A DNA stretch of 64,000 nucleotides from Anaerolineaceae bacterium UBA1415 (GTDB lineage Bacteria > Chloroflexota > Anaerolineae > Anaerolineales > Anaerolineaceae), in NCBI GenBank assembly GCA_002305635.1, contig DBPR01000029.1, forward strand, positions 21,624-85,623. The letters run 5' to 3'. The translations under genes and the position numbers were made by a program. Of the stretch, positions 51,650 through 60,304 are shown piece by piece. The stretch's first letter is position 1. The number at the start of each line of letters is the position of its first letter. The notes under the pieces are model-generated. The model was not told the origin of the DNA and did no database searches. It saw nothing but the letters and a program-made list of their open reading frames with translations.

Positions 51650-52819
51650 TTAAATGCTGAGAATCTGGGTGGCAACTGCCGAGGCGGTGGCTGCCAGACT
51701 TTGCGTCATGGCGATCCTGGCGTTGGGGATCTGGTTCGCGCCTGCCTCGCCGCGCAGCTGTAAACAAGCTTCCACCACCTGAAAAACGCCCGAAGCGCCC
51801 AGTGGGAAACCGCGTGCCTTGTGCCCGCCCATGGTCGCCACCGGCAGCGTGCCCTGCAGAGTCAACGCGCCTTCACCAGCCAGCTTCCAGCCTTCCCCTC
51901 GGGGCGCGAAGCCAGCCGCTTCCAGCGAAAGGACAGCATGCAAGGTCGTATTGTCAGAATACTCAAAGAAATCCACCATCGCCAGCTCGATCCCAGCCTT
52001 TAGCAAAGCCTTTTGGGTCGAAACAGCCGCTGCTTCAAAGAACAGTGGATCGCGGCGGTCATGGATCGCCAGACGGTCGGTAATATAGGAAGAGCTCACC
52101 AGACGAACAGCGTTATGGCGCAGGTCTTTGGGTATCTGATCTCCCCGCACAAGAATCAGCGCGGCGGCTCCATCGGCATTGGGCGCCAGATCAAAGGTCG
52201 AGAATCCTCCCGGATCGCCGATCCCTTTCATATAGGTCTTCTCATCGATCGCCTTGCGGAACATGGCTCTCGGATTATTCACCCCGTTTGCATGCGCGAT
52301 CATCGGGAAACCCGCCAAAGCTTCCCGCGGTACCTGGTTTTCAAAAAGATATCGCTGCAGCAAAAGCGATGCCTGCCCGGTCAGCGTTAGCCCTTCCGAG
52401 GCTTCAAAGTCAGAATCGATGCCGGTTGAGAGCAAACGGCTCTCGATCCCGGCGCCGACGACATCGGTGGTCTTTTCCACCCCTACGACCGCCGCCACGT
52501 CAATCATTCCTGAGCGAATCGCGTTCCAGGCAGCATAAAGCGCCGCGCCACCGGAGGCTTCAGCCGTCTCTACCGTAAAACCTTCCGCCTTGCCAGCCAG
52601 CCCGGCATATTCATTGATCAAGGATGCCAGGTTTGCCTGCCTTGAGGCATTGGCTGCCAACATATTGCCAACAAAAACAGCTTCGGGTTCAAGTCCATTG
52701 GCATCAGCCATGGCATCCCGCAACGCGCTCGAACCTAATTGACGCAGCGAAAGATCCCAAAGCTCACCAAGTTCGGTTTGCGCAATGCCAATGATAAAAA
52801 CGTCGTTGGTTCGTTTCAT
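51650..52819 (-). CDS. thiolase-like protein lacking catalytic Cys and His (mevalonate operon)
   Basis: This 389-residue protein has the fold and length of archaeal acetyl-CoA acetyltransferases. In active enzymes the nucleophile sits in (A)CASGG; here it is EASGG, Glu87. The catalytic His in KARGHPVGATG is Phe338 (KARGFPLGASG), and the later HNxGG active-site loop reads TQSLA. It should therefore not catalyse Claisen condensation by the normal mechanism. It may serve as a structural or binding partner, since its gene overlaps that of HMG-CoA synthase (TGATG). An alternative is a lipid-transfer-type thiolase relative. Real acetoacetyl-CoA synthesis would need another thiolase in the genome. 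Confidence 0.85.
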   Translation of the reverse strand: MKRTNDVFIIGIAQTELGELWDLSLRQLGSSALRDAMADANGLEPEAVFVGNMLAANASRQANLASLINEYAGLAGKAEGFTVETAEASGGAALYAAWNAIRSGMIDVAAVVGVEKTTDVVGAGIESRLLSTGIDSDFEASEGLTLTGQASLLLQRYLFENQVPREALAGFPMIAHANGVNNPRAMFRKAIDEKTYMKGIGDPGGFSTFDLAPNADGAAALILVRGDQIPKDLRHNAVRLVSSSYITDRLAIHDRRDPLFFEAAAVSTQKALLKAGIELAMVDFFEYSDNTTLHAVLSLEAAGFAPRGEGWKLAGEGALTLQGTLPVATMGGHKARGFPLGASGVFQVVEACLQLRGEAGANQIPNARIAMTQSLAATASAVATQILSI

Positions 52820-53904
52820 CAGCGCATCCGAATCTCACCGCGATAGCGTAGATAGGTGGCGTAATCAATCTCGGTGCGTCGATTGATGTAATCCTGCGTC
52901 GAAAGCGCGTTGCCTCGGCGTTTTTTCAGCGCTTTTCGCACTTTTAGAATGAAGGAATCGGAACCAGACCCGGAACCGTAGGAAGTCATCAGGATCAGGT
53001 CGCCTTCCTTCGCGATATCCAGAACAGCGGTCAGCCCGATCAGCGCGGCGCCTGAATAGGTGTTGCCGATCACAGGCGCCAGCAAACCGGGCGCGATCTG
53101 CTCGTTCGTGAAGCCGAGGGATTTGGCGATCCGCTGCGGGAACTTGGCATTGGGCTGATGGAAGACGGCATAGGCAAAATCACTGGCTTTCAGCCCGGTT
53201 TCAGCCATGATCGTGCTGGCAGAATTGCCAACATGTTCAAAATAGGCCGGTTCACCCGTGAAACGCTGCCCATGTTCGGGGTAAACCTGGTATTCCCGAC
53301 GCCAGAAATCGGGCGTATCGGAAACAAAGCTGTAACTCGCTTCAATATTGACCAGCGCGGAGCGCTGCGGGCCAATAATATAAGCTGCGCCGCCACTCGC
53401 AGCGGTGAATTCCAGCGCGTCGCCGGGCTTGCCTTGCGCGGTATCCATGCCGATCGCCAGAGCATAGTCGCCCATGCCCGACCCGACCATCGCGATGGCT
53501 GCCACCATCGCCTCGGTGCCGGCCTTGCAGGCAAACTCCCAGTCGCCCGACTGAATGTCATTCGACGCGCCAATTGCTTCCGCCACCACGGTACCGCTTG
53601 GCTTGACCGCGTAGGGGTGTGATTCCGAACCAATCCAAACCGCCCGCAGCTCCTGGGCTGAAATTTCCGCCCGCTTCAAGGCGTTGCGCGCGGCTTCGAT
53701 AGACATCGTGATCACATCTTCGTCCAAACCCGCCACCGCTTTTTCCTTGACCGGGAAGCCGCCTTCGCTGCCCCAGATGCGGGCGATCTCTTTGGCGGGC
53801 AAGCGGTAACGCGGCACATAGGCGCCGTAGCCGATGATGCCGACTTTGACCTTGGGCACCAACAATTTGCTTTTTTCAGCTTGAGAAAGCACTTCTTTTT
53901 TCAT
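52819..53904 (-). CDS. hydroxymethylglutaryl-CoA synthase (archaeal type)
   Basis: This 361-residue enzyme condenses acetyl-CoA with acetoacetyl-CoA to HMG-CoA. Catalytic residues look intact: Glu94 in GSESHPYAVKPS, Cys126 in EFACKAGT and His249 in VFHQPNAKFP. The arrangement and neighbours are like those of archaeal HMG-CoA synthases, which form a complex with thiolase and a DUF35 protein. It follows the reductase gene by one base and overlaps the thiolase-like gene. Confidence 0.95.
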   Translation of the reverse strand: MKKEVLSQAEKSKLLVPKVKVGIIGYGAYVPRYRLPAKEIARIWGSEGGFPVKEKAVAGLDEDVITMSIEAARNALKRAEISAQELRAVWIGSESHPYAVKPSGTVVAEAIGASNDIQSGDWEFACKAGTEAMVAAIAMVGSGMGDYALAIGMDTAQGKPGDALEFTAASGGAAYIIGPQRSALVNIEASYSFVSDTPDFWRREYQVYPEHGQRFTGEPAYFEHVGNSASTIMAETGLKASDFAYAVFHQPNAKFPQRIAKSLGFTNEQIAPGLLAPVIGNTYSGAALIGLTAVLDIAKEGDLILMTSYGSGSGSDSFILKVRKALKKRRGNALSTQDYINRRTEIDYATYLRYRGEIRMR

Positions 53905-53905
53905 C

Positions 53906-55189
53906 TTATTTTCCGTTCCACTGCGCCAGAATCTCCTGCGCGCGTGTTAATTTTATGTTCTTTTCTTCCACTAACATTTTGGCCAGGCGATCAACCTGCT
54001 CGGGCTTCGCTCCGGCTGTCAGCGCGATCTGACGGGCGTGCAGGCTCATATGCCCGCGCTGGATGCCTTCGGTCGCCAACGCGCGCAGTGCTCCCAGGTT
54101 TTGTGCCAAACCGACCGCCGCGGCGATCCCGCCCAATTCGGCAACGGTCTTTACGCCCATCAATTTGAGGCTTGCCTGAGCGGTCGGGTGCAGTTTGGTT
54201 GCCCCACCCACAATGCCCAGCGCCATCGGCAGTTCGATGAAGCCCAAAAGATCGCCATTCTCAGCCTTTGACCATTGCGTAAGGCTGCGGTATCGCCCAG
54301 AGCGCGCCGCGTAGGCGTGCGCCCCGGCTTCGACCGCGCGCCAGTCATTGGCGCAAGCCAGCACGACCGCGTCAATGCCGTTCATCACGCCCTTGTTGTG
54401 GGTCGCGGCACGATAGGGGTCGCAGTCCGCGAAAGCCCAGGCTTCGATGATGCCGTCGCGCACTTCTTCGCCAGAATAATCGCCAAAAGCCAGCTCCGCC
54501 AGGGCAAAACGAGCCCTTGCCCATGCCAGCCGTCGGTCGCTCAGGTTGGAGAGGATGCGCAAATGCACGCGACCGCCCGTTATTTCCTCGATCGGGCTTG
54601 CCAGATGCTCGAGCATGCTGTTGATCAGGTTCGCGCCCATCGCGTCCTGCACGTCCACGATCAGGTGCACGACCAAAAACGCGCCGATAGGCGAATCCTC
54701 GATCACGCGGACTTCAAGATTGCGCGGACCGCCCCCGTATTTTGCCAGATTGGGGTGAAAAGCCGCAGCTTTCGCCAGGAGCGCCTCTTTTTCTTCCAAA
54801 ACCTGCGCGGCGGCCTGGTGCGGATCAGCCAGATCCAGCACCTGCAGCTGCCCGATCATCTCTTGCGAGCGCATACCAGCCTCAAAACCGCCGCTTGCTT
54901 TTGCGAGTTTTGCCATAAAGGAAGCGCTGGCGACAACGGAAGGCTCTTCGATCGCCATCGGCACCAGAACCTCCCGCCCGTTGATGAAGAAGTTCTGGGC
55001 AATGCCCAGCGGCAGGCTGTACAGCCCGACCACGTTTTCGATCATGCCGTTGGCGCTCTCCAGGCTCAAGCCGCCATTGGGATTAAATCCCTTCAGATCT
55101 TCGGGTTTTAGACCAGTCCGTTCCTTCAGCGTCTCCAGCCGTTCGGGAATGCTTTGTTGATAAAACTTTTTATTCATGGTCAAATCCAT
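53906..55189 (-). CDS. HMG-CoA reductase, class II (degradative-type)
   Basis: This enzyme of about 427 residues reduces HMG-CoA to mevalonate or runs the reverse reaction. It resembles the Pseudomonas mevalonii class II enzyme: ANGMIENVVGLYSLPLGIAQNF, EEPSVVASASFMAKLAKASGGF, and a C-terminal GHMSLHARQIA with the catalytic His. Co-location with HMG-CoA synthase argues for a biosynthetic role in isoprenoid synthesis here. The start is uncertain: ATGs at 55195, 55189 and 55177 are possible. I choose 55189 by alignment with known N-termini; an extended -10 (TGCTATAAA, 55213-55205) is so close that the mRNA would have almost no leader. Confidence 0.92.
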   Translation of the reverse strand: MDLTMNKKFYQQSIPERLETLKERTGLKPEDLKGFNPNGGLSLESANGMIENVVGLYSLPLGIAQNFFINGREVLVPMAIEEPSVVASASFMAKLAKASGGFEAGMRSQEMIGQLQVLDLADPHQAAAQVLEEKEALLAKAAAFHPNLAKYGGGPRNLEVRVIEDSPIGAFLVVHLIVDVQDAMGANLINSMLEHLASPIEEITGGRVHLRILSNLSDRRLAWARARFALAELAFGDYSGEEVRDGIIEAWAFADCDPYRAATHNKGVMNGIDAVVLACANDWRAVEAGAHAYAARSGRYRSLTQWSKAENGDLLGFIELPMALGIVGGATKLHPTAQASLKLMGVKTVAELGGIAAAVGLAQNLGALRALATEGIQRGHMSLHARQIALTAGAKPEQVDRLAKMLVEEKNIKLTRAQEILAQWNGK

Positions 55190-55334
55190 TTTCATCCGAC
55201 GATATTTATAGCAATCCAAGGCTCTAAAAAACTATCAGATTAGCGTTTTATAAGAAAATTCCCGATGTAAAAGCCTTTGTATTGAACATATTACTCACTT
55301 TCCTTATACTTCCAACAGCAAAAAAGAGGTAACC

Positions 55335-56300
55335 ATGACAGAATTTTCTGAAAACATTTATGACGTTTTGATCATTGGCGGAGGTCCCGCTGGAGCAACC
55401 GCCGCCATTTACGCCGCGCGGGCAGGCCTGAAGGTGGGCATTCTTGACAAGGGTCTTACGACCGGCGCACTGGGCACGACCAGCAAGATCGCCAACTACC
55501 CCGGCATCGAAGGTGAGATCGCAGGGGCAGAACTCCTGCAGATCATGCGCAAACAGGCGCAAGCCTTCGGCGCGGAATTCATCAACGATAAAGCCATCGG
55601 CACCGATCTGATCAGCGAACCCCGTTCCGTTTTTGGCAACTTTAATGTCTACAACGCCCGTTCGATCATCATCGCGACTGGCTCCATGGGTCGCAGCAAC
55701 CTGATCAAGGGTGAAGCAGAATTGCTCGGACGAGGTGTTTCCTACTGCGCCGTTTGTGATGCCGCCTTCTTTAAAGGAAAGGATGTCGCTGTGATCGGGA
55801 AGAGCGATGAGGCGGTCGAAGAGGCTTCCTACCTGACGCGCTTTGCCAAAACCGTTCATTTCTTTGCGCCAGGGACGGAAATTAACGTAAGCGAATCCGA
55901 ATTGGCAGAGCTGAGCCGCAAGCCTAATGTCGTCATGCACCTGGGCAGCATGGTCAGGGAGATCTACGGAGAAAACAAGGTCGAGGGCTTGCGCTTTATC
56001 AGGCGCGAAAGCGGTTCAGTCGAAGAAAGCGTTGCGATCGAAGGCGCCTTTGTTTATCTGCAGGGCGGAAAACCGATCACTGATTTCCTGCAGGGGCAGC
56101 TCGAGGTCTCAGAACTTGGTTGTTTGCAGGTTGACCGTGAAAACCAGACCAATATCCCCGGCGTTTACGCCATCGGCGACGTGATCTGTGTTCACGTTAA
56201 ACAAGCCGTCATCGCTGCCGGCGACGGCGCCATTGCAGCCATCGCCGCCGAAAAATGGCTCAGGGGAAAATCGAAGGCAAGGGTTGATTGGGGAAAGTAA
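55335..56300 (+). CDS. thioredoxin-reductase-like FAD protein
   Basis: This 321-residue flavoprotein has the FAD-binding GGGPAG (15-20), the CAVC redox pair (138-141), and the C-terminal FAD motif GVYAIGDV. Where NADPH-dependent thioredoxin reductases have GGGDSA it has GKSDEA (155-160), and the basic HRR-type NADPH-phosphate site is replaced by FFAPGTE. It may use NADH or ferredoxin instead of NADPH, as proposed for clostridial and cyanobacterial TrxR-like enzymes. A good ribosome-binding site (AGAGGT) precedes the ATG. No thioredoxin gene is adjacent. Confidence 0.85.
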   Translation: MTEFSENIYDVLIIGGGPAGATAAIYAARAGLKVGILDKGLTTGALGTTSKIANYPGIEGEIAGAELLQIMRKQAQAFGAEFINDKAIGTDLISEPRSVFGNFNVYNARSIIIATGSMGRSNLIKGEAELLGRGVSYCAVCDAAFFKGKDVAVIGKSDEAVEEASYLTRFAKTVHFFAPGTEINVSESELAELSRKPNVVMHLGSMVREIYGENKVEGLRFIRRESGSVEESVAIEGAFVYLQGGKPITDFLQGQLEVSELGCLQVDRENQTNIPGVYAIGDVICVHVKQAVIAAGDGAIAAIAAEKWLRGKSKARVDWGK

Positions 56301-56346
56301 ACTCTGGAATCTATCGATGATCATCAAAAGGTCCTCGCGAATCATT

Positions 56347-56374
56347 TTGCCACAAATCAAAAAATGGTTACAAT
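56347..56374 (+). promoter_or_regulatory. promoter of the methyltransferase gene, probably leaderless
   Basis: TTGCCA (56347-56352), 16 bases, TACAAT (56369-56374). The ATG at 56381 is seven bases after the -10, where transcription should begin, and no ribosome-binding site is present. Confidence 0.6.
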
Positions 56375-56380
56375 TGGGCA

Positions 56381-57133
56381 ATGCCGAATCTGATTCCTGA
56401 AGACCTTGACAAAGCCGCCCAGCGCGGGGAGCCTTCGCACGTCTGGCGTGCCGGGCAGGAGCGCCGCTTTGCCATGCTCAAAAATGCCGCCGGGGAGCGC
56501 CTTAATGGGCTGGTGCTGGTGGACGGCAGCGGGGTGGGCACTTATCTCTCCCGCCTTGTCCCCGTTTCCGGAAAGGTTGTTGGCTTTGATATTGAACTGC
56601 CCCGCGTGCGGGATTGCCGCGTTTTCAGCCCAAACACTTACTGCGCGGCTGGCGAACATATCCCCCATCCCGAGAATACTTTTGATCTGGTCTTCAGTCA
56701 CGAAGTGCTTGAGCACGTTCAGGACGACCACCTGGCGATTCAGGAGATGGTGCGCGTGCTCAAACCTGGCGGGCGCATCGTGCTCTTTTGCCCAAACCGC
56801 GGTTATCCCTTTGAGACCCACGGGCATTACTGGAAAGGGAAGTATCACTTCGGCAACACGCCGCTGATCAACTGGCTGCCCCGAAAATGGCGCGACAAGC
56901 TCGCCCCGCATGTTGAGGTCTATACTCGCAAAGACCTGGCGAAGTTATTTGAGGGCTTACCGGTGCGCTTCATCGAACAGCGCACGATCTTTGGAGCCTA
57001 TGACAACATCATCGAGCGCCGTCCTGCTTTCGGCAAAGCCCTGCGCGCGTTTTTACAATTCCTCGAAAAAACGCCCCTGCAGCGCCTCGGTCTCTCCCAT
57101 TTTTGGGTAATTGAGAAGACCGCAAAAAAGTAG
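56381..57133 (+). CDS. class I SAM-dependent methyltransferase
   Basis: This 250-residue protein has the Methyltransf_11-type fold with motif I VLVDGSGVGTYLSRL (near 47), acidic residue of motif II in GFDIEL (near 69), FDLVFSHEVLEHVQD (post-motif), and VRVLKPGGRIVLFCPNRGYPFE. The acceptor is unknown; proteins of this shape act on lipids, quinones or sugars. It is transcribed alone and its stop codon lies within a palindromic repeat (57130-57262). Confidence 0.88.
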   Translation: MPNLIPEDLDKAAQRGEPSHVWRAGQERRFAMLKNAAGERLNGLVLVDGSGVGTYLSRLVPVSGKVVGFDIELPRVRDCRVFSPNTYCAAGEHIPHPENTFDLVFSHEVLEHVQDDHLAIQEMVRVLKPGGRIVLFCPNRGYPFETHGHYWKGKYHFGNTPLINWLPRKWRDKLAPHVEVYTRKDLAKLFEGLPVRFIEQRTIFGAYDNIIERRPAFGKALRAFLQFLEKTPLQRLGLSHFWVIEKTAKK

Positions 57134-57262
57134 GCCGGATTCCTCGTTTGAATCCGGCATAAGAAAGCCGATCAAACAATGCTGGATCAAAACCCGGCAT
57201 ATTGAGCGCTTCAAACCTTCGCCGGATTGAACCACGCAATATCCAGACAATGTCCGGCCTAC
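57130..57262. repeat. palindromic repeat cluster bounded by 10-bp inverted ends
   Basis: GTAGGCCGGA (57130-57139) and TCCGGCCTAC (57253-57262) bound a 133-base unit with a perfect 9-bp hairpin (GCCGGATTC/GAATCCGGC, 57134-57158) and other CCGGAT/CCGGCA-type parts. It lies between convergent genes and may act as a terminator. Confidence 0.75.
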
Positions 57263-57265
57263 ATC

Positions 57266-58621
57266 TTAATTAAGCAAAATCCTCACCTGATTGCCGTTTA
57301 ATCGCACCGTCAAAACACCATCTTCAACCACAAAAAGCTCATTATCCGCCAGGGCATCGCAAAGGTGCCAACCATCCATTTCTGGCAGATTCATCTTTAG
57401 CTCGACCGCTTCCTTGCTGCTGTTTGCGATGACCACTGCGCGATTTTCAGCGCAAATTCGCAAAAACGCAAGCTGACTTGGAGCAACATGCAGCGTTCGA
57501 TAGTCCCCATACAGCAATGCGGGGCTATTCCGGCGAATGGCTGCCAGCTTCCCGATCCAGCCCCTCAGGTCAAAGCCATGTTCCTGATCTTGCAAGGCTG
57601 GCAAATCGAAAGCCGGGCGCAGATTCCAGTCATCCGACTGCTTATATGCCTCAAAGCCGAACTCACTGCCATAATAGACCGAAGGCAAGCCCGGAAAACT
57701 AAACATGAGCGCATAGAGCGGGTAGAGGTGCTGCTTGTCCCGCAGCTGGCTGGCGATGCGCGTCACATCGTGATTATCAACAAAGTTATACATCGTTGGC
57801 AAATGCGCGTACATGCCGCCCTGAGCAAACTGCCGGTTGAGGCTGTGAGCAAGCTCAAAAAAGTTGTTGTCATTCAAAGAGGAATAGCTGCTTTTGTAAA
57901 GCTCGTAATTTGTGGTGGCGTGCAGCATTTTGTCATTCGCCCAGGCGCGATGGTCGCCGTGGATCACCTCACCCATCAGCCAAAGACCCGGGTGGTTTTG
58001 GTCAACAAAGTCCCGTAAGTGAATCATAAACTCCGGGCTAAGCGCGTCGGCCGCGTCCAACCGGATGCCGTCGATCCCAAATTCTTCCACCCACATGCTG
58101 ATCGCGCCAAAAAGATGCCCGCGCACATCAGGATTGGCAAGGTTGAGCTTGACCAGGTCAAAATGTCCGTTCCAGGCCAGGTAGGAAAAAGGATCACCAA
58201 AGGGGCTGTCTTGCTCAAAATTGACCCCGGCGAACCAATCTTTATAAGGCGATTGATGCAAATTTTGCTGCAGGTCCCGAAAAGCCCAGAAATGCCTGCC
58301 GACATGGTTGAAGACGCCATCCAAAACCAGCTTCATCCCGCGGGCGTGCAGGCTCTGACTCAATTTCGCCAGATCCTGCCGCCTTCCCAGACGGCGGTCA
58401 AGGTGATAATAGTCAGCGGTGTCATAGCCGTGTGAGCCTGACTCAAAAACAGGCCCAAGGTAAATCGCGGTTGCCCCCAGGTTTTGAATATGATCCAGCC
58501 AGTTCTCAATGCGCAAGATGCGCGCCTGAGGCTCGCTGTAAAAATCATTCATCTTGGGCGCGTCGCAGGCGCCCAAAGGGTAAATGTGGTAAAAAATGTC
58601 GTTTTGATTAATCTTCATCAT
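57266..58621 (-). CDS. GH13 alpha-amylase-family hydrolase
   Basis: This 451-residue protein has the GH13 barrel with conserved regions I (DGVFNHVG, near 121), II (GIDGIRLDAADALS with nucleophile Asp), III (LWLMGEVIHGD with the acid Glu) and IV (FVDNHDVTR). It lacks a signal peptide, so it likely works on cytosolic maltodextrins or cyclomaltodextrins. Residues after about 360 form a small C-terminal beta domain. No neighbours of sugar metabolism are linked. Confidence 0.92.
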   Translation of the reverse strand: MMKINQNDIFYHIYPLGACDAPKMNDFYSEPQARILRIENWLDHIQNLGATAIYLGPVFESGSHGYDTADYYHLDRRLGRRQDLAKLSQSLHARGMKLVLDGVFNHVGRHFWAFRDLQQNLHQSPYKDWFAGVNFEQDSPFGDPFSYLAWNGHFDLVKLNLANPDVRGHLFGAISMWVEEFGIDGIRLDAADALSPEFMIHLRDFVDQNHPGLWLMGEVIHGDHRAWANDKMLHATTNYELYKSSYSSLNDNNFFELAHSLNRQFAQGGMYAHLPTMYNFVDNHDVTRIASQLRDKQHLYPLYALMFSFPGLPSVYYGSEFGFEAYKQSDDWNLRPAFDLPALQDQEHGFDLRGWIGKLAAIRRNSPALLYGDYRTLHVAPSQLAFLRICAENRAVVIANSSKEAVELKMNLPEMDGWHLCDALADNELFVVEDGVLTVRLNGNQVRILLN

Positions 58622-58668
58622 TCAATCCTCCTCTATACCCGCAGGTATAGTCTGATAAGCAAAAAAAA

Positions 58669-59235
58669 TTACGAGAAGATCCCGTACATAAATTGCTGCC
58701 GCGCGCGGTATAGTATCTCGTCTTCGAGATAGCTGTTGTCTTCAAATGCCTGATGGATATAGGCATGGATCATGCCGTGCAGGGTGATCGTGTTCGCGTT
58801 GGCATGCCCGCGCAGGTTGCCGTGGTCCGCCTCAGCCTTGCTGAACAGGCTGTGGACAGGCCCGTATTGTGCCTTCACCCAGGGTCGGATGATCTCAAAA
58901 GTCTCGGAGCGGGTCGGCGCGTTGCGCATCGCGTATTGCAATTTGTAAAAGAGCGGATTACTCTCCGCGAAACGGAAATACGCCCGTATCACCTGCTCGA
59001 GATTAAGCGTCAGGTCACGCCGATAGTCACAGGCGTCGTTGAGCCTCGCGATAAAGGTCGTGAAGTTCTCTTTTAATAGTGCCTCCATCAACCCGCGCTT
59101 GCTTCTGAAATAATGGTAGAGCGTCGGCTTGGTGATCCCGGAAGCGTCACAAATATCCTGGATCACCGCCGCCTCATAGCCATAGGAGGCAAAATGCAGC
59201 AGCGCGTTTTCAAGGATCACGGCACGGTTATTCAT
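58669..59235 (-). CDS. TetR-family transcriptional regulator
   Basis: This 188-residue repressor has an N-terminal helix-turn-helix (about 5-52, ALLHFASYGYEAAVIQDICDASGITKPTLYHYFRSKRGL) and a helical ligand-binding domain. I start at 59235 (MNNRAVIL); the promoter is so placed that transcription would begin at or next to this ATG. A perfect 16-bp palindrome sits between -35 and -10. It is divergent from an ABC-2 exporter operon, which it most likely represses, along with itself. Confidence 0.92.
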   Translation of the reverse strand: MNNRAVILENALLHFASYGYEAAVIQDICDASGITKPTLYHYFRSKRGLMEALLKENFTTFIARLNDACDYRRDLTLNLEQVIRAYFRFAESNPLFYKLQYAMRNAPTRSETFEIIRPWVKAQYGPVHSLFSKAEADHGNLRGHANANTITLHGMIHAYIHQAFEDNSYLEDEILYRARQQFMYGIFS

Positions 59236-59242
59236 GCGAGTC

Positions 59243-59271
59243 AGTATACCAATTGGTATAATAGATGTCAA
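59243..59271 (-). promoter_or_regulatory. TetR-gene promoter with palindromic operator inside
   Basis: Minus strand: TTGACA (59271-59266), 17 bases, TATACT (59248-59243). TATACCAATTGGTATA (59245-59260) is a perfect palindrome occupying the spacer and overlapping the -10. A second GGTATAAT stretch (59334-59341) supplies the -10 of the divergent exporter operon and resembles half of this site. Confidence 0.75.
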
Positions 59272-59359
59272 GTTGGACGTCCCCCTACTCCTAACGTTAG
59301 TCTTTAACCTGTCTTTGTGAAAAGTTCATGAAAGGTATAATTAACCTGAAAGGAAGAGA

Positions 59360-60304
59360 ATGATCAAGACACAAAAAATCAGCAAAACCTTCAGGATCGG
59401 GAAGAAAGGGCAGACGGAGCTGCAGGCGGTTCAGAACCTGACTCTCGAAGTTGACAAAGGCGAGGTTTTTGGCTTTCTTGGCCCCAACGGCGCCGGCAAG
59501 ACGACAACGGTGCGCATGCTGACCGCCCTGATCCGACCCAGCACAGGGCAAGCACAAATTGCCGGCTACGAATTAGGCAAACAAGACACCGAGATCCGCC
59601 GCAATGTTGGCATCCTGACCGAATCGCCCGGCATGTACGAACGCTTGTCCGCCGAAAAGAACCTGACCATCTTTGCCAACCTTTACGACGTCCCGGATGT
59701 CGCTCAGGCGGTCAACAAATATCTCAGCATGCTCGGGCTATGGGAGCGGCGTTACGACGCGGTCGGCAGCTTTTCGAAGGGCATGCGCCAAAAACTGGCA
59801 GTCGCGCGGGCGCTCATCCACGAGCCGCAGATCCTCTTCCTCGACGAACCGACCACCGGGCTTGACCCCGAAGCCGCCAAAACGGTACGCAATTTTATCG
59901 AAGAACTCAAAACGCAGGGGCGCACAATCTTCATGACCACGCACAATCTCGACGAAGCGGAAAGGCTCTGCGACCGCGTTGGCATCTTCAGGCAACAATT
60001 GCTCACGCTCGACACTCCCGCCAACCTGCGAAAACAGCTTTTTGGTCGCAAAGTCGTCTTCCACTTACGGGAGGTCAACCCCATCTGGGTAGAGGAAGTG
60101 AGCAAGTTGGACGGGATCAGCCATGTCGAGATCGTTGAAAACAAACTGGTCGTCTCGATGCAGGATCCCGAGCAGAGCAACCCGATCATCATCCAATATC
60201 TGGTTGGTGTTGGCGCCCAGATCCTTTTTGTTGGCGAACTGCGCCATTCTCTCGAGCAGATCTACCTCGAAATGGTCAAGACCAGTCAGGGAGGCAGCTT
60301 ATGA
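59360..60304 (+). CDS. ABC-2 exporter ATP-binding protein (NatA-like)
   Basis: This 314-residue ATPase has Walker A GPNGAGKTT near 44, signature FSKGMRQKLAVARAL near 137 and Walker B ILFLDEP near 157, then a C-terminal extension of about 80 residues. FSKGMRQK instead of LSGGQ is typical of the NatA/CcmA-like group. The AGGAAGAG ribosome-binding site lies before the ATG. It begins a three-gene operon divergent from the TetR gene. Confidence 0.93.
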   Translation: MIKTQKISKTFRIGKKGQTELQAVQNLTLEVDKGEVFGFLGPNGAGKTTTVRMLTALIRPSTGQAQIAGYELGKQDTEIRRNVGILTESPGMYERLSAEKNLTIFANLYDVPDVAQAVNKYLSMLGLWERRYDAVGSFSKGMRQKLAVARALIHEPQILFLDEPTTGLDPEAAKTVRNFIEELKTQGRTIFMTTHNLDEAERLCDRVGIFRQQLLTLDTPANLRKQLFGRKVVFHLREVNPIWVEEVSKLDGISHVEIVENKLVVSMQDPEQSNPIIIQYLVGVGAQILFVGELRHSLEQIYLEMVKTSQGGSL

